From Psychrobacter submarinus (lineage in GTDB: Bacteria; Pseudomonadota; Gammaproteobacteria; Pseudomonadales; Moraxellaceae), in NCBI RefSeq assembly GCF_904846685.1, contig NZ_CAJHBQ010000001.1:682001-746000 (forward strand): DNA of 64,000 bases. Reading direction: 5' to 3'. How positions within the stretch are numbered: position 1 is the stretch's first letter; every line of letters starts with the position of its first letter. Positions 36,809 to 45,846 of the stretch are shown here, piece after piece. The translations under genes were made by a program, and so were the position numbers. The notes under the pieces were generated by a model. The model was not told the DNA's origin. It worked only from the letters and a program-made list of their open reading frames with translations, and searched no databases.

Positions 36809-36836
36809 ATTATATAGATTTGGTGATGCCTGTCAA
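36809..36836 (-). promoter_or_regulatory. Near-consensus sigma-70 promoter for the tRNA genes
   Basis: On the minus strand TTGACA (36831-36836) and TATAAT (36809-36814) are both perfect, 16 bases apart. The transcript would start near 36802, leaving a leader of about 230 bases before tRNA-Val. The leader (36571-36800) has a perfect 9-base inverted repeat near 36612-36634 and no gene. Confidence 0.85.
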
Positions 36837-36979
36837 ACAGTTTTCACCATTTTTAGTAAATTTTTTTGCTTTTTATAGTGACTTACTAGCAAGCAGCTGT
36901 TTTTATTAGCTTTATATTCAAAAAATATTTAGATAATTTGTTTCCTGCTTACTAGCTACCTCGTCTTAGTAATAGAAAT

Positions 36980-37468
36980 TTATTTAGCAGCGGCCAGCGC
37001 TTTTTCAATATCAGCTTTAAGAGCCTCAGGCTTAGTGGTTGGTGCATAACGCTCAAGCACTTGCCCATCGCTACCTATCAAAAACTTAGTAAAGTTCCAT
37101 TTGATACCATCAGTGAGCAGGCCACCTTTTTGCTCTTTAAGCCACTTAAAAATTGGATGGGCATCACTACCATTGACATCGACTTTGGCCATCATCGGGA
37201 AGCTGACGCCGTAGTTTTTTTGACAAAAAGCGCCGATCTCTTCGTTACTGCCGGGGTCTTGCCCGCCAAACTGATTACACGGAAAGCCAATGATGGTTAA
37301 TTTTCGGTCTTTATACTGCTCATTTAGGACTTCAAGCCCCTCAAACTGAGGGGTAAAACCACATTTGCTCGCGGTATTAACCACTAGCAGCACTTGCCCC
37401 TCAAAGTCAGCAAAAGACTGCTCTGTGCCATCTATACGCTCAGCCGTAAAATCATAAATCGTACTCAT
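36980..37468 (-). CDS. Glutathione peroxidase family (cysteine type)
   Basis: Thiol peroxidase of the glutathione-peroxidase fold, 162 residues, no signal peptide, so cytosolic. The active-site Cys (in place of selenocysteine) is in NTASKCGFTPQ; the other conserved positions are in GFPCNQFGGQDPG and KWNFTKFLIG. Bacterial members often use thioredoxin rather than glutathione; the reductant is not shown here. AAGGA precedes the start. It is next to msrB, another oxidative-damage gene, with a terminator between them. Confidence 0.92.
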   Translation of the reverse strand: MSTIYDFTAERIDGTEQSFADFEGQVLLVVNTASKCGFTPQFEGLEVLNEQYKDRKLTIIGFPCNQFGGQDPGSNEEIGAFCQKNYGVSFPMMAKVDVNGSDAHPIFKWLKEQKGGLLTDGIKWNFTKFLIGSDGQVLERYAPTTKPEALKADIEKALAAAK

Positions 37469-37529
37469 TATTCATCCTTAATTAAATTGTCTTTTATTAC
37501 GCTTCACCTATTTATAAAAAAAACTACTG

Positions 37530-37562
37530 ATAAAAAATAAGGGAGCCTTATTAGCTCCCCTA
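37530..37562 (-). terminator. Terminator of msrB
   Basis: On the minus strand GGGAGC and GCTCCC (37541-37546 with 37554-37559) form a hairpin followed by TTATTTTTTAT. It lies about 50 bases past the msrB stop. Confidence 0.75.
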
Positions 37563-37608
37563 CTATATCTTAAAGCCTGCGTGATAAGTAGCTCATACTG
37601 AATACCGC

Positions 37609-38034
37609 TTAATCTTCCGCTTTATCCAAATCAATAGACACCGAGTTGATGCAATAGCGCATACCCGTGGTCTCACGCGGCCCGTCAGGGAACACATGGC
37701 CTAAATGCGCGTCACAATTACTACAAGTCACTTCAGTACGGCGCATACCTAAAGAGTCGTCAACGTGCTCGTCGATAGCAGCACTATCGATACTTTGATC
37801 GAAACTTGGCCAACCGCAGCCAGCATCGAACTTGCTCTCTGAATCAAACAATTTGGCACCGCAAGCTTTACAGCGATAGATGCCTTTATCATTGACGTCA
37901 TTATAGACGCCAGTGAAAGGACGTTCGGTGCCCTTCTCGCGGATGACATGATACTCATCAGCACTTAAACGCTGTTTCCAGTCGTCTTCGGTTAACTGAG
38001 CGATCTCTTCTTTGGTAAGTTGGCTGTCTTGCAT
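37609..38034 (-). CDS. msrB: Methionine-R-sulfoxide reductase B
   Basis: Reduces methionine-R-sulfoxide in proteins. The 141-residue form from 38034 is preferred because AAGGA sits at the right distance; the ATG two codons earlier touches that site. Zinc-binding pairs are in [10 protein letters not shown] and [10 protein letters not shown], the substrate loop is GCGWPSF, and the catalytic Cys is in RYCINSVS. No signal peptide, so cytosolic. Standalone gene. Confidence 0.95.
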   Translation of the reverse strand: MQDSQLTKEEIAQLTEDDWKQRLSADEYHVIREKGTERPFTGVYNDVNDKGIYRCKACGAKLFDSESKFDAGCGWPSFDQSIDSAAIDEHVDDSLGMRRTEVTCSNCDAHLGHVFPDGPRETTGMRYCINSVSIDLDKAED

Positions 38035-38060
38035 AGTCATTCCTTATTCTTGGTCTCTAG

Positions 38061-38096
38061 ATTAAAAGTCGCTTGATTAAAAGTCGCTTGATTAAA
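38061..38096. repeat. Short tandem repeat upstream of msrB
   Basis: ATTAAAAGTCGCTTG occurs twice in tandem (38061-38075 and 38076-38090), and a third partial copy begins at 38091. It lies just upstream of the msrB start. Confidence 0.8.
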
Positions 38097-38334
38097 ATTT
38101 TGAGTCTTCAAAACTTTCTGCCCTATAAGATATGATGTTTATCACTCATTATTCAATGTATGGCTAGCCGCGATTACTAAAATCACACGTTAAAATTCGC
38201 CTATATTTTTGTAAGTATACAAACTACTTTTGCTTTGATTGATACTTACAACGAATCTTAAGTATTTGATATTAATTAATTTTATAAATCACAGCTCTTT
38301 AAGCTTACGTAAGGAAGTAGAATCAAATCATAAA

Positions 38335-38410
38335 TTGCAAGAATAACTTGCATAAACTTAGTATAGGCGACTTGCATTATTATTTTTAATGCAATAATAT
38401 CTTGCATTAA
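38335..38410. promoter_or_regulatory. Cluster of TTGCATTA sites upstream of the XRE-aminotransferase gene
   Basis: TTGCATTA (38372-38379) and TAATGCAA (38387-38394) are perfect inverted copies with a 7-base spacer. Further CTTGCAT copies lie at 38347-38353 and 38401-38407, and TTGCAA at 38335-38340. This density within 76 bases suggests an operator, plausibly for the XRE domain of the downstream gene (autoregulation). Inference only. Confidence 0.5.
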
Positions 38411-38451
38411 GGTATTTTATAAAGTGTTAACAAGCTGAGGTCAAAACCATT

Positions 38452-40203
38452 ATGAGTAAAATCCAAGCTGACTCCGTTCAAGACCAGCGCTTAGCACAAG
38501 CTGAGAGACTGGTACAACTTCGCCGTGACAAAGGTCTGACCGCTGAGCAATTAGCACAGGCGATGACCAAAGCGGGCGCTAAAGTCAGTCGCGGCGCTAT
38601 CTCTAACTGGGAGCGCGGTATTAACGGTATTGTCTCATCCAAGCTGCCTACGCTTGCCCATATCTTAGGCTGCACAGAAGGGTATTTGCTTCGCGGTGAT
38701 AGTGTTCATAAGACTTCTAGCAACAACAATACTATCCGCCAAAGTTCGAGTAAATCAGCGGCTACACCTCTACCTACTTCCTCAGCAGACACCAACCAAG
38801 ACCCTAAATCCTCAAGCACTTATCTTAACAACACGGCTGATACTACTGTATATCAAGTCAAGGATGGTACTACTATGACCGAGCTCAAAAAATCTGAAAA
38901 ACTACAAAACGTTTGCTATGACATTCGTGGCCCTTTATTAAAAACGGCTAATAAAATGGAAGCCGAAGGTCAACGCATTCTCAAACTCAACGTCGGTAAC
39001 CCTGCCCCCTTTGGCTTAGAAGCGCCGCATGAGATCCTGCGTGATGTGGCAATGAATCTGCCAGAAGCGACAGGGTACTCAGACTCGCAGGGGATATTTT
39101 CGGCGCGTAAAGCGGTGTTGCAGTATTATCAGTCAAAAGGTTTGCTATCGGCAGTCGATGTACGTGATGTCTATCTAGGCAATGGGGTCTCAGAGCTGAT
39201 TGTGATGACGATGCAGGCGCTGATGAATGATGGCGACGAGGTCCTCATCCCAATGCCTGACTATCCGCTATGGACAGCAGCAACTAACCTCTCAGGCGGT
39301 ACTGCAGTACACTATCGCTGTAATGAAGATGACAACTGGCAGCCTGATATCGAAGATATTAAGTCCAAAATCACCAGCAAAACCAAAGGCATCGTCGTTA
39401 TCAACCCGAATAACCCAACGGGGGCGCTATACTCTGATGAGAACTTAAAACAGATAATCGAAGTGGCTAAAGAGCATAATTTAATTATTATGGCGGATGA
39501 GATTTATGATCGAGTCTTATACGATGATGTCGAGCATAAGCCTATGAGCACGCTTACTGATGAGGTGTTAGTCCTATCTTATAATGGCTTGTCAAAATCG
39601 CACCGTATCGCAGGTTTTCGCGCCGGCTGGATGATGGTGTCTGGTAAAAAACAGCATGCCACCGACTTTATCGAAGGCTTAGATATGCTCGCCTCTATGC
39701 GTCTGTGTTCAAACGTACAAGGACAGTATGCCATTCAAACAGCGATGGGCGGCTATCAAAGCATGAAAGAGCTGACCTCAGAGAAGGGTCGTTTATTTAA
39801 GCAGCGCGAAATGGCTATATCGCGTCTCAATGCAATACCTGGTATCTCTTGCACTATGCCGCAAGGGGCGTTTTATTGCTTCCCTAAGATGGACCCTGAG
39901 ATCTATCCTATCAAAGACGATATGGAGTTTATGATGGATCTGTTGATTGATGAAAAGGTGCTGATGGTACAAGGTACTGGTTTTAATTGGGATACGCCTG
40001 ATCATTTTCGCTTAGTATTCTTACCTAATCTACATGATTTGGAGAACGCTATGGATCGCCTAGATCGCTTCTTTGCCAAAAAACGCCAGCAGTTCGGTAC
40101 AGACCAGCAGTTCGGTACAGACCAGCAGTTCGGTACAGACCAGCAGTTTGATCCAGACAAGACAGATAATCAAGCGGCTGGCAATCAAGCTCTTGAGGTT
40201 TAA
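38452..40203 (+). CDS. XRE helix-turn-helix domain fused to an AlaA-like aminotransferase
   Basis: A 583-residue fusion. Residues about 16-82 are an XRE-type DNA-binding domain (QLRRDKGLTAEQLAQAM, VSRGAISNWERG). A Ser/Thr/Asn-rich linker (83-140) leads to a fold-type I aminotransferase (145-555) close to E. coli AlaA: LNVGNPAPFG, LGNGVSELI, NPNNPTGALY, ADEIYDR and the PLP-lysine in SYNGLSKSHRIAGFR. The C-terminal tail has QQFGTD three times. Likely makes alanine from pyruvate and glutamate. The DNA-binding part could make it a self-regulating enzyme; other HTH-aminotransferase fusions (MocR) use a GntR domain instead. Confidence 0.85.
   Translation: MSKIQADSVQDQRLAQAERLVQLRRDKGLTAEQLAQAMTKAGAKVSRGAISNWERGINGIVSSKLPTLAHILGCTEGYLLRGDSVHKTSSNNNTIRQSSSKSAATPLPTSSADTNQDPKSSSTYLNNTADTTVYQVKDGTTMTELKKSEKLQNVCYDIRGPLLKTANKMEAEGQRILKLNVGNPAPFGLEAPHEILRDVAMNLPEATGYSDSQGIFSARKAVLQYYQSKGLLSAVDVRDVYLGNGVSELIVMTMQALMNDGDEVLIPMPDYPLWTAATNLSGGTAVHYRCNEDDNWQPDIEDIKSKITSKTKGIVVINPNNPTGALYSDENLKQIIEVAKEHNLIIMADEIYDRVLYDDVEHKPMSTLTDEVLVLSYNGLSKSHRIAGFRAGWMMVSGKKQHATDFIEGLDMLASMRLCSNVQGQYAIQTAMGGYQSMKELTSEKGRLFKQREMAISRLNAIPGISCTMPQGAFYCFPKMDPEIYPIKDDMEFMMDLLIDEKVLMVQGTGFNWDTPDHFRLVFLPNLHDLENAMDRLDRFFAKKRQQFGTDQQFGTDQQFGTDQQFDPDKTDNQAAGNQALEV
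40087..40158. repeat. 18-base tandem repeat in the C-terminal tail of the fusion gene
   Basis: CAGCAGTTCGGTACAGAC occurs three times without change (40087-40140), and a diverged fourth copy runs to 40158. It encodes QQFGTD repeats past the end of the aminotransferase fold, so copy number can probably vary without harm. Confidence 0.92.
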
Positions 40204-40252
40204 GTGAGTGACAAGAGCACTATATTAAACCCCAGCCACACTTTGTAATAGT

Positions 40253-40290
40253 AAAAAAGCTTATCGATGATAACCGATAAGCTTTTTTGG
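40253..40290 (+). terminator. Terminator of the XRE-aminotransferase gene
   Basis: AAAAAAGCTTATCG (40253-40266) pairs with CGATAAGCTTTTTT (40275-40288), loop of 8, about 50 bases after the stop. Confidence 0.88.
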
Positions 40291-40302
40291 TTTTTTATAG
40301 TT

Positions 40303-40580
40303 AGGGCGTGTTGAACATTCACAAATGCGCACTGCTGATCGCTAAAATAGTTCTAGTCTAAGTGAAAATTGCAGATAATGCTTATTGCATTGGATAGATT
40401 TTCACAACGACTAGGGCGATTTTAGCATCAGCCCTCACGACAACAACAGGGACAGTACTATTTTTTGCCGCTTTATTGATAAAAATAGACGCTTAGAACG
40501 ACTAAACTTACCATTTTTATCTGCAAATCGCCTAAAAAATAGTCTCTGTCAGTGCCATGGTCGAATGTTCAACACGCCCT
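40303..40580 (+). mobile_element. Non-autonomous element with 18-base inverted ends and a structured interior (copy A)
   Basis: The ends AGGGCGTGTTGAACATTC and its exact complement bound 278 bases without an ORF. Inside are long stems: GCTGAT/ATCAGC (40334-40339, 40427-40432); an 18-base helix 40341-40358 with 40409-40426 holding one mismatch and two U-G pairs; GTGAAAAT/ATTTTCAC (40362-40369, 40398-40405) around a GATAATG loop; CCCT/AGGG (40432-40435, 40448-40451); ACTATTTTTT/AAAAAATAGT (40457-40466, 40534-40543); GATAAAAAT/ATTTTTATC (40478-40486, 40513-40521); and TTAG-AACGA-CTAA (40493-40505). The target looks TA-rich. Copy B keeps this layout with different stem sequences. Confidence 0.85.
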
Positions 40581-40589
40581 AGTATTTTA

Positions 40590-42200
40590 CTAACTAAAAA
40601 TTTGATTCAGTACTAAGAAGCTAATAGCCGACAGCGTGGCGGCGACGGGTAGAGTGATAACCCACGCCAGTCCAATAGGCTTCATAAGCGCCCAATTGGT
40701 GTTTCTATTGACGATACCGATACCTAACACTGCGCCGACTAAAGTATGCGTACTCGATACGGGCAGTCCCAAAGTGGAGGCGACCATGACCACACCTGCT
40801 GCGGCAAGCTCAGCTGAAAAACCAGAAGCCGGATGCATTTTGGCAAGGTTAGTACCGACCGTTTGAATGACTTCTTTACCGATGAACCAAAGACCGACAA
40901 TGAGCGCAACCCCAAAGGTGAGCATTACAGGCGATGGCACTGCCGCTTCTGAGGAGATCGCATTGGTACGAATCACATCCATAATCGCGGCAAAAGGACC
41001 CACGGCGTTAGCGATATCGTTGGAGCCATGACTAAAGGCAAAGGCTGAAGCAGTAAAGACCTGCATCCAGCTGAACATAATAAAGGTTGCTTTGGTCAGA
41101 TCTTCTTTGTGCTTACCGCGAATGGTTTTGGTATAAATAAAGGTCGCAAGCCATACTAACGCCCCTATCATTCCCATGATTAAGAGGCCCTGCAGGGTGG
41201 TCATATTACTATTGACGTTTTTGAGACCCTTAAACACTACCAGCGAGGTCATGACAACACCGCCCATAGCTGCTAGCAGAGGTACCCACTTCTTTAAGGC
41301 TTTTAGAGTATCTACACTTTCGCGCTCACGCTCCACGATATATAGTTTTTGATAATAATCGGTCTCTAAATCTTCGACATCACAATCATCATCCTTGTAT
41401 ATCTCTTGGTCACGCAGCATCGCTGAGGTATAAGACAGCTGCTCCGACTCAGTCATCGCATCAAAGCGCTCTTTGTGCTCTTTTTTGATGGCCTTTTTGT
41501 CGGCTTTTAGCTCTGCAACTTGCGCTTCGGCTTTATCATTATAGTCAATAACATTGCGCTTAATATGACCATATAAAATATAAGCCAATACCCCGCCCAA
41601 TAAAGGCGATAACACCCAAGAAATAGCGATCGTACCGATAGTGATCCAATTGACTGTGGATAGCGCCATATCGGTACCGCCCAAAGTGATACCTAAGACA
41701 ATCGAGCTACCCACTACCCCGCCGATAATGGAGTGCGTGGTGGAAACCGGTAGACCTTTTTTGGTGGCGAATAATAACCAAAACGCGGCGGCAATCAAGG
41801 CGGAAAGCATGACATAGATGAACTGATTAGGACTCACCGACAAGCCATCTAAATCAACAATGCCTTTACGAATAGTATTGGTGACGCTGCCCCCTGCTAG
41901 CACCGCCCCTGACACCTCAAATATCGCGGCCACCCCCAAAGCTTGCGGAATGGTCAAGGTACCTGCACCTACTGAGGTGCCAAAAGAGTTGGCGACGTCG
42001 TTACCACCGATATTGAATGCCATAAAGACACCAAAGGCAGTAGCAACGATAAACAACGTCGTTTGCTGACGCATCGTGTAGTCGAGACCCCACCATAAAA
42101 AGTAGCTGGTCATCGCAGTCAGTACAATAGCAAAAAATAAATTGATTCTCATAGAACCAACCGGCTTAGTTGATGCTGCAGAGTTGCTGCTAATACCCAT
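40590..42200 (-). CDS. pit: PiT-family phosphate transporter
   Basis: Inner-membrane low-affinity phosphate (metal-phosphate) transporter, 536 residues. Both family signatures are present as an inverted repeat: GGNDVANSFGTSVGAGTL near 66 and GSNDIANAVGPFAAIM near 395, along with PVSTTHSIIGGVVG and PVSSTHTLVGAVLG. Ten or more membrane segments flank a charged cytoplasmic loop (about 220-300, KADKKAIKKEHKERFD). It is next to the polyphosphate enzyme gene on the same strand. The ribosome site is weak. Confidence 0.9.
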   Translation of the reverse strand: MGISSNSAASTKPVGSMRINLFFAIVLTAMTSYFLWWGLDYTMRQQTTLFIVATAFGVFMAFNIGGNDVANSFGTSVGAGTLTIPQALGVAAIFEVSGAVLAGGSVTNTIRKGIVDLDGLSVSPNQFIYVMLSALIAAAFWLLFATKKGLPVSTTHSIIGGVVGSSIVLGITLGGTDMALSTVNWITIGTIAISWVLSPLLGGVLAYILYGHIKRNVIDYNDKAEAQVAELKADKKAIKKEHKERFDAMTESEQLSYTSAMLRDQEIYKDDDCDVEDLETDYYQKLYIVERERESVDTLKALKKWVPLLAAMGGVVMTSLVVFKGLKNVNSNMTTLQGLLIMGMIGALVWLATFIYTKTIRGKHKEDLTKATFIMFSWMQVFTASAFAFSHGSNDIANAVGPFAAIMDVIRTNAISSEAAVPSPVMLTFGVALIVGLWFIGKEVIQTVGTNLAKMHPASGFSAELAAAGVVMVASTLGLPVSSTHTLVGAVLGIGIVNRNTNWALMKPIGLAWVITLPVAATLSAISFLVLNQIFS

Positions 42201-42269
42201 AAAATGAGACGCCTTGAGTAAGATTAAAGAGACTTGCTAGTAATAATGATGTCACAATACACACTGATA

Positions 42270-42376
42270 TATAGTCAATCAATATTAAAAGTGGTACAAG
42301 GCAGACGAGTGCAAGTACTACAGTAGTAGGCTAAACGAGTCTAACGCTGTAACACTTTAATAGTGGTTCGACTATA
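42270..42376. repeat. 107-base repeat element, copy 2
   Basis: Identical to 15170-15276 in all 107 bases, in the same orientation, with TATAGTC ... GACTATA ends. It lies between the pit gene and the polyphosphate gene. The rest of this gap (42377-42867) holds no gene that I can see. Confidence 0.9.
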
Positions 42377-42867
42377 ATGCTCAGTTGCGTGGTTGCGGCT
42401 TAACTTCATCGTGCTTGAATCTGGATAGAGCTACTCTATTGAATGTATAGCAATCCTTCTAAACTTGCCTGCCACAGGCTATAGACATACAATTAAGCCG
42501 CAAGTAACAGTCCGAATCAATTGATTAAGGCAGCTCGCGGCTTAGGTCACTAGCGGTTATCTACATCATAAATAGCCGCTGACAAGTTTATTAGAATGGA
42601 ACCATTAGAATTAGAACAAATCATTAAAATGCGACAATGAAATACCAAATAATAAATATAAAAGCAATAAGCATCGACGCACTAAAACACTGAAATACTG
42701 TATTTAGGACTGATCCTAGAAATTAAAGAATCATCAGCCCTTATTTGTGCGCCCATTGTATTAAAAATTTAGCATTTATGCACATTGAAATTGCCAAAAT
42801 TGTAACGACAGGTTCATCAGTGCCTATCTTTTTGTTTTACCGCTGATTTTGTCTTTTATTTTGCCAC

Positions 42868-44511
42868 TTATTTATAGGCTTTTAGTTGTGCAATAGCATG
42901 ATCGAGTACATCAAGACGCGCGCGGCGCTTATCATTGGTCGCAACAATACACCAAGGCGCGTGCTCAGTATCCGTATGCGCGAGCATATCAGCTGCCGCT
43001 TGTACATAATCTGACCACTTCTCACGATTGCGCCAATCATCATCAGTGAGTTTAAATTTTTTATGCGGAGTCTCTCGTCTTGCCTCAAAGCGCTCGAGCT
43101 GCTCGTCTTTATCGATAGCCAGCCAGTACTTAATCACAAGCGTGCCTGCTGCTTGCAGGTCCGCCTCGAAGCGATTAATCTCCCCATAAGCGCGTTGCCA
43201 ATCGGCAGGCCCAGCAAGCGCTTCAACACGCTCGACCAACACTCTTCCGTACCAAGTGCGATCAAAGATAGCAATACGGCTGATACGGTCGGTCTGCTCA
43301 TTAGGCAACCGCGTCCAAAATCGCCAGAGATAAGGATGCTGCAGCTCGTAGAGCATCGGTGCGCCGATATTATAAATTTGATACTCACGCGGATCGAGTG
43401 GTGCTACCATCCTTTTTATTGAGCCGCCCTTACCCGCCGCGTCCATACCTTCAAAAGCAAATACCACATGACGACCTCCGCGAGCTCGTATGAGCTTTGC
43501 AAACTCAGCTTGCTTCTCCGCAAGCTCCTCTTTGTAATCTGACTTATCTAGGTCATGGTCTTTGATATCAGTGAGCGCTTTTGGTACCTCTGCCGCTACA
43601 AAAGTAGAAGCGGCAATATTAGACGCTGAGACGTTATCTGAGTTTTCTTCGATAGGCACCTCACTACTCGCTAATGCCGCTTGTATAGCATGAAGCACTT
43701 CATGACAAAAACTTATCTGTGCTTGCGACTTGTCATTACCATCAATGATGACCCAGTCGCCTTGCTCACGCAATATCGTTGCGGCTATTAAGTTAAACTG
43801 CTCGAGCACCTGCTCATCGCACCAGTCTATCTGATATAGATACTGAGGATCTGCGGTATCATCATTAAGACGCTCCTTTAGCGTCTCAGCATCAATATGA
43901 AACCAGCACTTTAATACTTTGGTGTGGTTGGCGCGCAAATCTTGCTCAAAGGTCTGAAGCTCAGCCAATTGCTCTGTTAAATAAAGCTGCCAATCTGCTG
44001 TTGGCAATTCTTGTTGCCCGCTTGCGCGGTCTGCTGATGCCTCTTGAATCATGCGCATGACGTTATGTATCAGATCGGCGTACCAATTCCCAAAATAAAC
44101 CATCACATCGCCGTGACGCGGCATCGCTTTAGTATGGGCCTGCCAGATAGGCTGATAAGCTAAGGGCGGGTAGCCAATAGTCGCCTCTACTTTTAGTAGC
44201 CTTGGATCGACCCACTGCCGCAGCTGCTTGACTGAGCTGCCTTTACCTGCTTGCTCCATACCGTTGACGAGCACCAGCAAGCCGGTAGGGTTATTGGTCG
44301 GCGGCGGTGTTTGTTGCCTGGTCGCCCTAAGCGCGAATTGTGCAGTGACCAATGCAAGCCTTAGCTCGTCTTTATCCATCGAAAACTCACTCAATGGATT
44401 GGGCGTTAGCCGGCTACTAACCACTTTTGGATCTAAGCGCGCGCTGACGGCTTGCTGGGTATCATCATTTTTTTTATTGGCACCGGTTTTATGCTCTTTA
44501 TCGTTAGACAT
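42868..44511 (-). CDS. pap: Polyphosphate:AMP phosphotransferase (two-domain PPK2)
   Basis: Uses polyphosphate to phosphorylate AMP to ADP. The 547 residues hold two PPK2 domains, as in Acinetobacter Pap. The N-domain has a P-loop variant NGMEQAGKGSS (about 83) and is more diverged. The C-domain has the full set: EGMDAAGKGGSIKR, LDPREYQIYNIGAP, PYLWRFWTRLP and IFDRTWYGRVLVERVE. A polar N-terminal tail (1-45) is extra. Cytosolic. Its position beside a phosphate transporter fits a role in phosphate and polyphosphate use. Confidence 0.9.
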   Translation of the reverse strand: MSNDKEHKTGANKKNDDTQQAVSARLDPKVVSSRLTPNPLSEFSMDKDELRLALVTAQFALRATRQQTPPPTNNPTGLLVLVNGMEQAGKGSSVKQLRQWVDPRLLKVEATIGYPPLAYQPIWQAHTKAMPRHGDVMVYFGNWYADLIHNVMRMIQEASADRASGQQELPTADWQLYLTEQLAELQTFEQDLRANHTKVLKCWFHIDAETLKERLNDDTADPQYLYQIDWCDEQVLEQFNLIAATILREQGDWVIIDGNDKSQAQISFCHEVLHAIQAALASSEVPIEENSDNVSASNIAASTFVAAEVPKALTDIKDHDLDKSDYKEELAEKQAEFAKLIRARGGRHVVFAFEGMDAAGKGGSIKRMVAPLDPREYQIYNIGAPMLYELQHPYLWRFWTRLPNEQTDRISRIAIFDRTWYGRVLVERVEALAGPADWQRAYGEINRFEADLQAAGTLVIKYWLAIDKDEQLERFEARRETPHKKFKLTDDDWRNREKWSDYVQAAADMLAHTDTEHAPWCIVATNDKRRARLDVLDHAIAQLKAYK

Positions 44512-45031
44512 AATAGCGACTCACTTAGTCATTATTTTTAGGAGGGAGTAGACGAATAATAGCATTCACTTGCCACCGAGATAATATCACTGTGTAACAG
44601 TTTGCCATTTGTATTGTTTTTTATTTAAAGGTAACTTGAGTACGATACGGCATAGCCCATATCTATAACCGCTGATAATCCGCCACTGTGTAATGTCGGC
44701 ACAGCAAGCTTTATAACAAGTCTGGTAGCGGTATCGTCTCCCTTTGAGCGCAGCAAGCTTTATTCAAGCTTTTGTAAACGTAAACTTATAATTAGTGAAG
44801 AAAGAAAAAAAGCGCATAACAACGGAAAAGCGCTAGTCTTTGATGTATCATAGCCTCATAACAAAATACCAAAGTAGTCGCTAGACTCATTTACGAAGTC
44901 TTGGGGTTCATAAAAAGCTTTGGTTTACAAAACAAGGTTACGCTCACCACGCTTTTTTGCTATTAGTATAAGTCACAAACCGCATATACTCTTAGACACG
45001 GGTTTTAACACATTTATTATAGGATTTCTTC
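44512..45031. other. Intergenic between divergent genes, no gene seen
   Basis: Promoter region for the minus-strand pap and the plus-strand gene at 45032. GCAGCAAGCTTTAT-like sequence occurs twice (about 44701 and 44752). No ORF or terminator is evident. Confidence 0.5.
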
Positions 45032-45745
45032 ATGTCTGCTCTATCCGATTTACAACAACACTTAGCTCATTATTGGCAATTACCTCACCACGATGATGAG
45101 GCACTCAATCAAAAGCTGACCGAAGTACAAGCTTGGCAAAGAGCACGTATCAAGCGTACTCATAGTGAGCTGTTTAATAAGCCCAAAAACAAGCTGATGG
45201 CGGATTATTTTTTGACTCAGCTCTATGACGGTGCTGAATTCAAAGCGCTTGCCAAACAGCTACAGCGCATCGTTCCAAAGGCTCAAAAAGTCGAGCGTTT
45301 TGCGCCTGCTACTGCTCTAGAAACCGGGAGCATGGCAATATCAGCTTCCACTTTAGCGATTGAATTAGATTTGCATTTGGCTGAGTGGTTAATGGAGCAC
45401 AGCCTACCTGTCAATGAAGACACTATGCTCAAAGCCTACCGCGCTGTTGACGAAGGCGATGCTCGTAAAGCTCAGCTCGAGAACGTCAAAGAAGTTTGTT
45501 ACCGCGCTGATAAGTACATCAACTCATTTATGATAAGAAAAGCGTTTGGTATGACAAAACGTACCGCTTATCGTTATAACTTCAACTCTTTATACGACTT
45601 TATCAATTCAGGCTTCGCTGCGATGCGTCCGCTTGATAGTGTCAAAGGCTTTATCGATCCCTTTTGTGCTCGCGAGCTCAAGATTATTGACAAAGTCCAT
45701 AACAGCGATAGCGACAACGCCGCACAAGTGTTTGAGGCCGCCTAA
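45032..45745 (+). CDS. FFLEELY-motif (DUF8198-like) protein of unknown function
   Basis: Soluble, mostly helical protein of 237 residues. It contains WQRARIKRTHSELF followed by ADYFLTQLYDGAEF, which resembles the FFLEELY motif of an uncharacterised gammaproteobacterial family. No catalytic motif, signal peptide or membrane segment is visible. It lies about 100 bases before ubiE on the same strand, without a clear terminator between, so it may be cotranscribed with the ubiquinone genes. Function unknown; the family assignment is from the motif only. Confidence 0.65.
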   Translation: MSALSDLQQHLAHYWQLPHHDDEALNQKLTEVQAWQRARIKRTHSELFNKPKNKLMADYFLTQLYDGAEFKALAKQLQRIVPKAQKVERFAPATALETGSMAISASTLAIELDLHLAEWLMEHSLPVNEDTMLKAYRAVDEGDARKAQLENVKEVCYRADKYINSFMIRKAFGMTKRTAYRYNFNSLYDFINSGFAAMRPLDSVKGFIDPFCARELKIIDKVHNSDSDNAAQVFEAA

Positions 45746-45846
45746 ATAATTATTGATTTAAACAAATTTATTCAAATGAATTGATTTAAATGACAGTCCT
45801 TTAGCGCTTTATTCATCGCTGTGTATATCAGTAATAGGAAATATTT

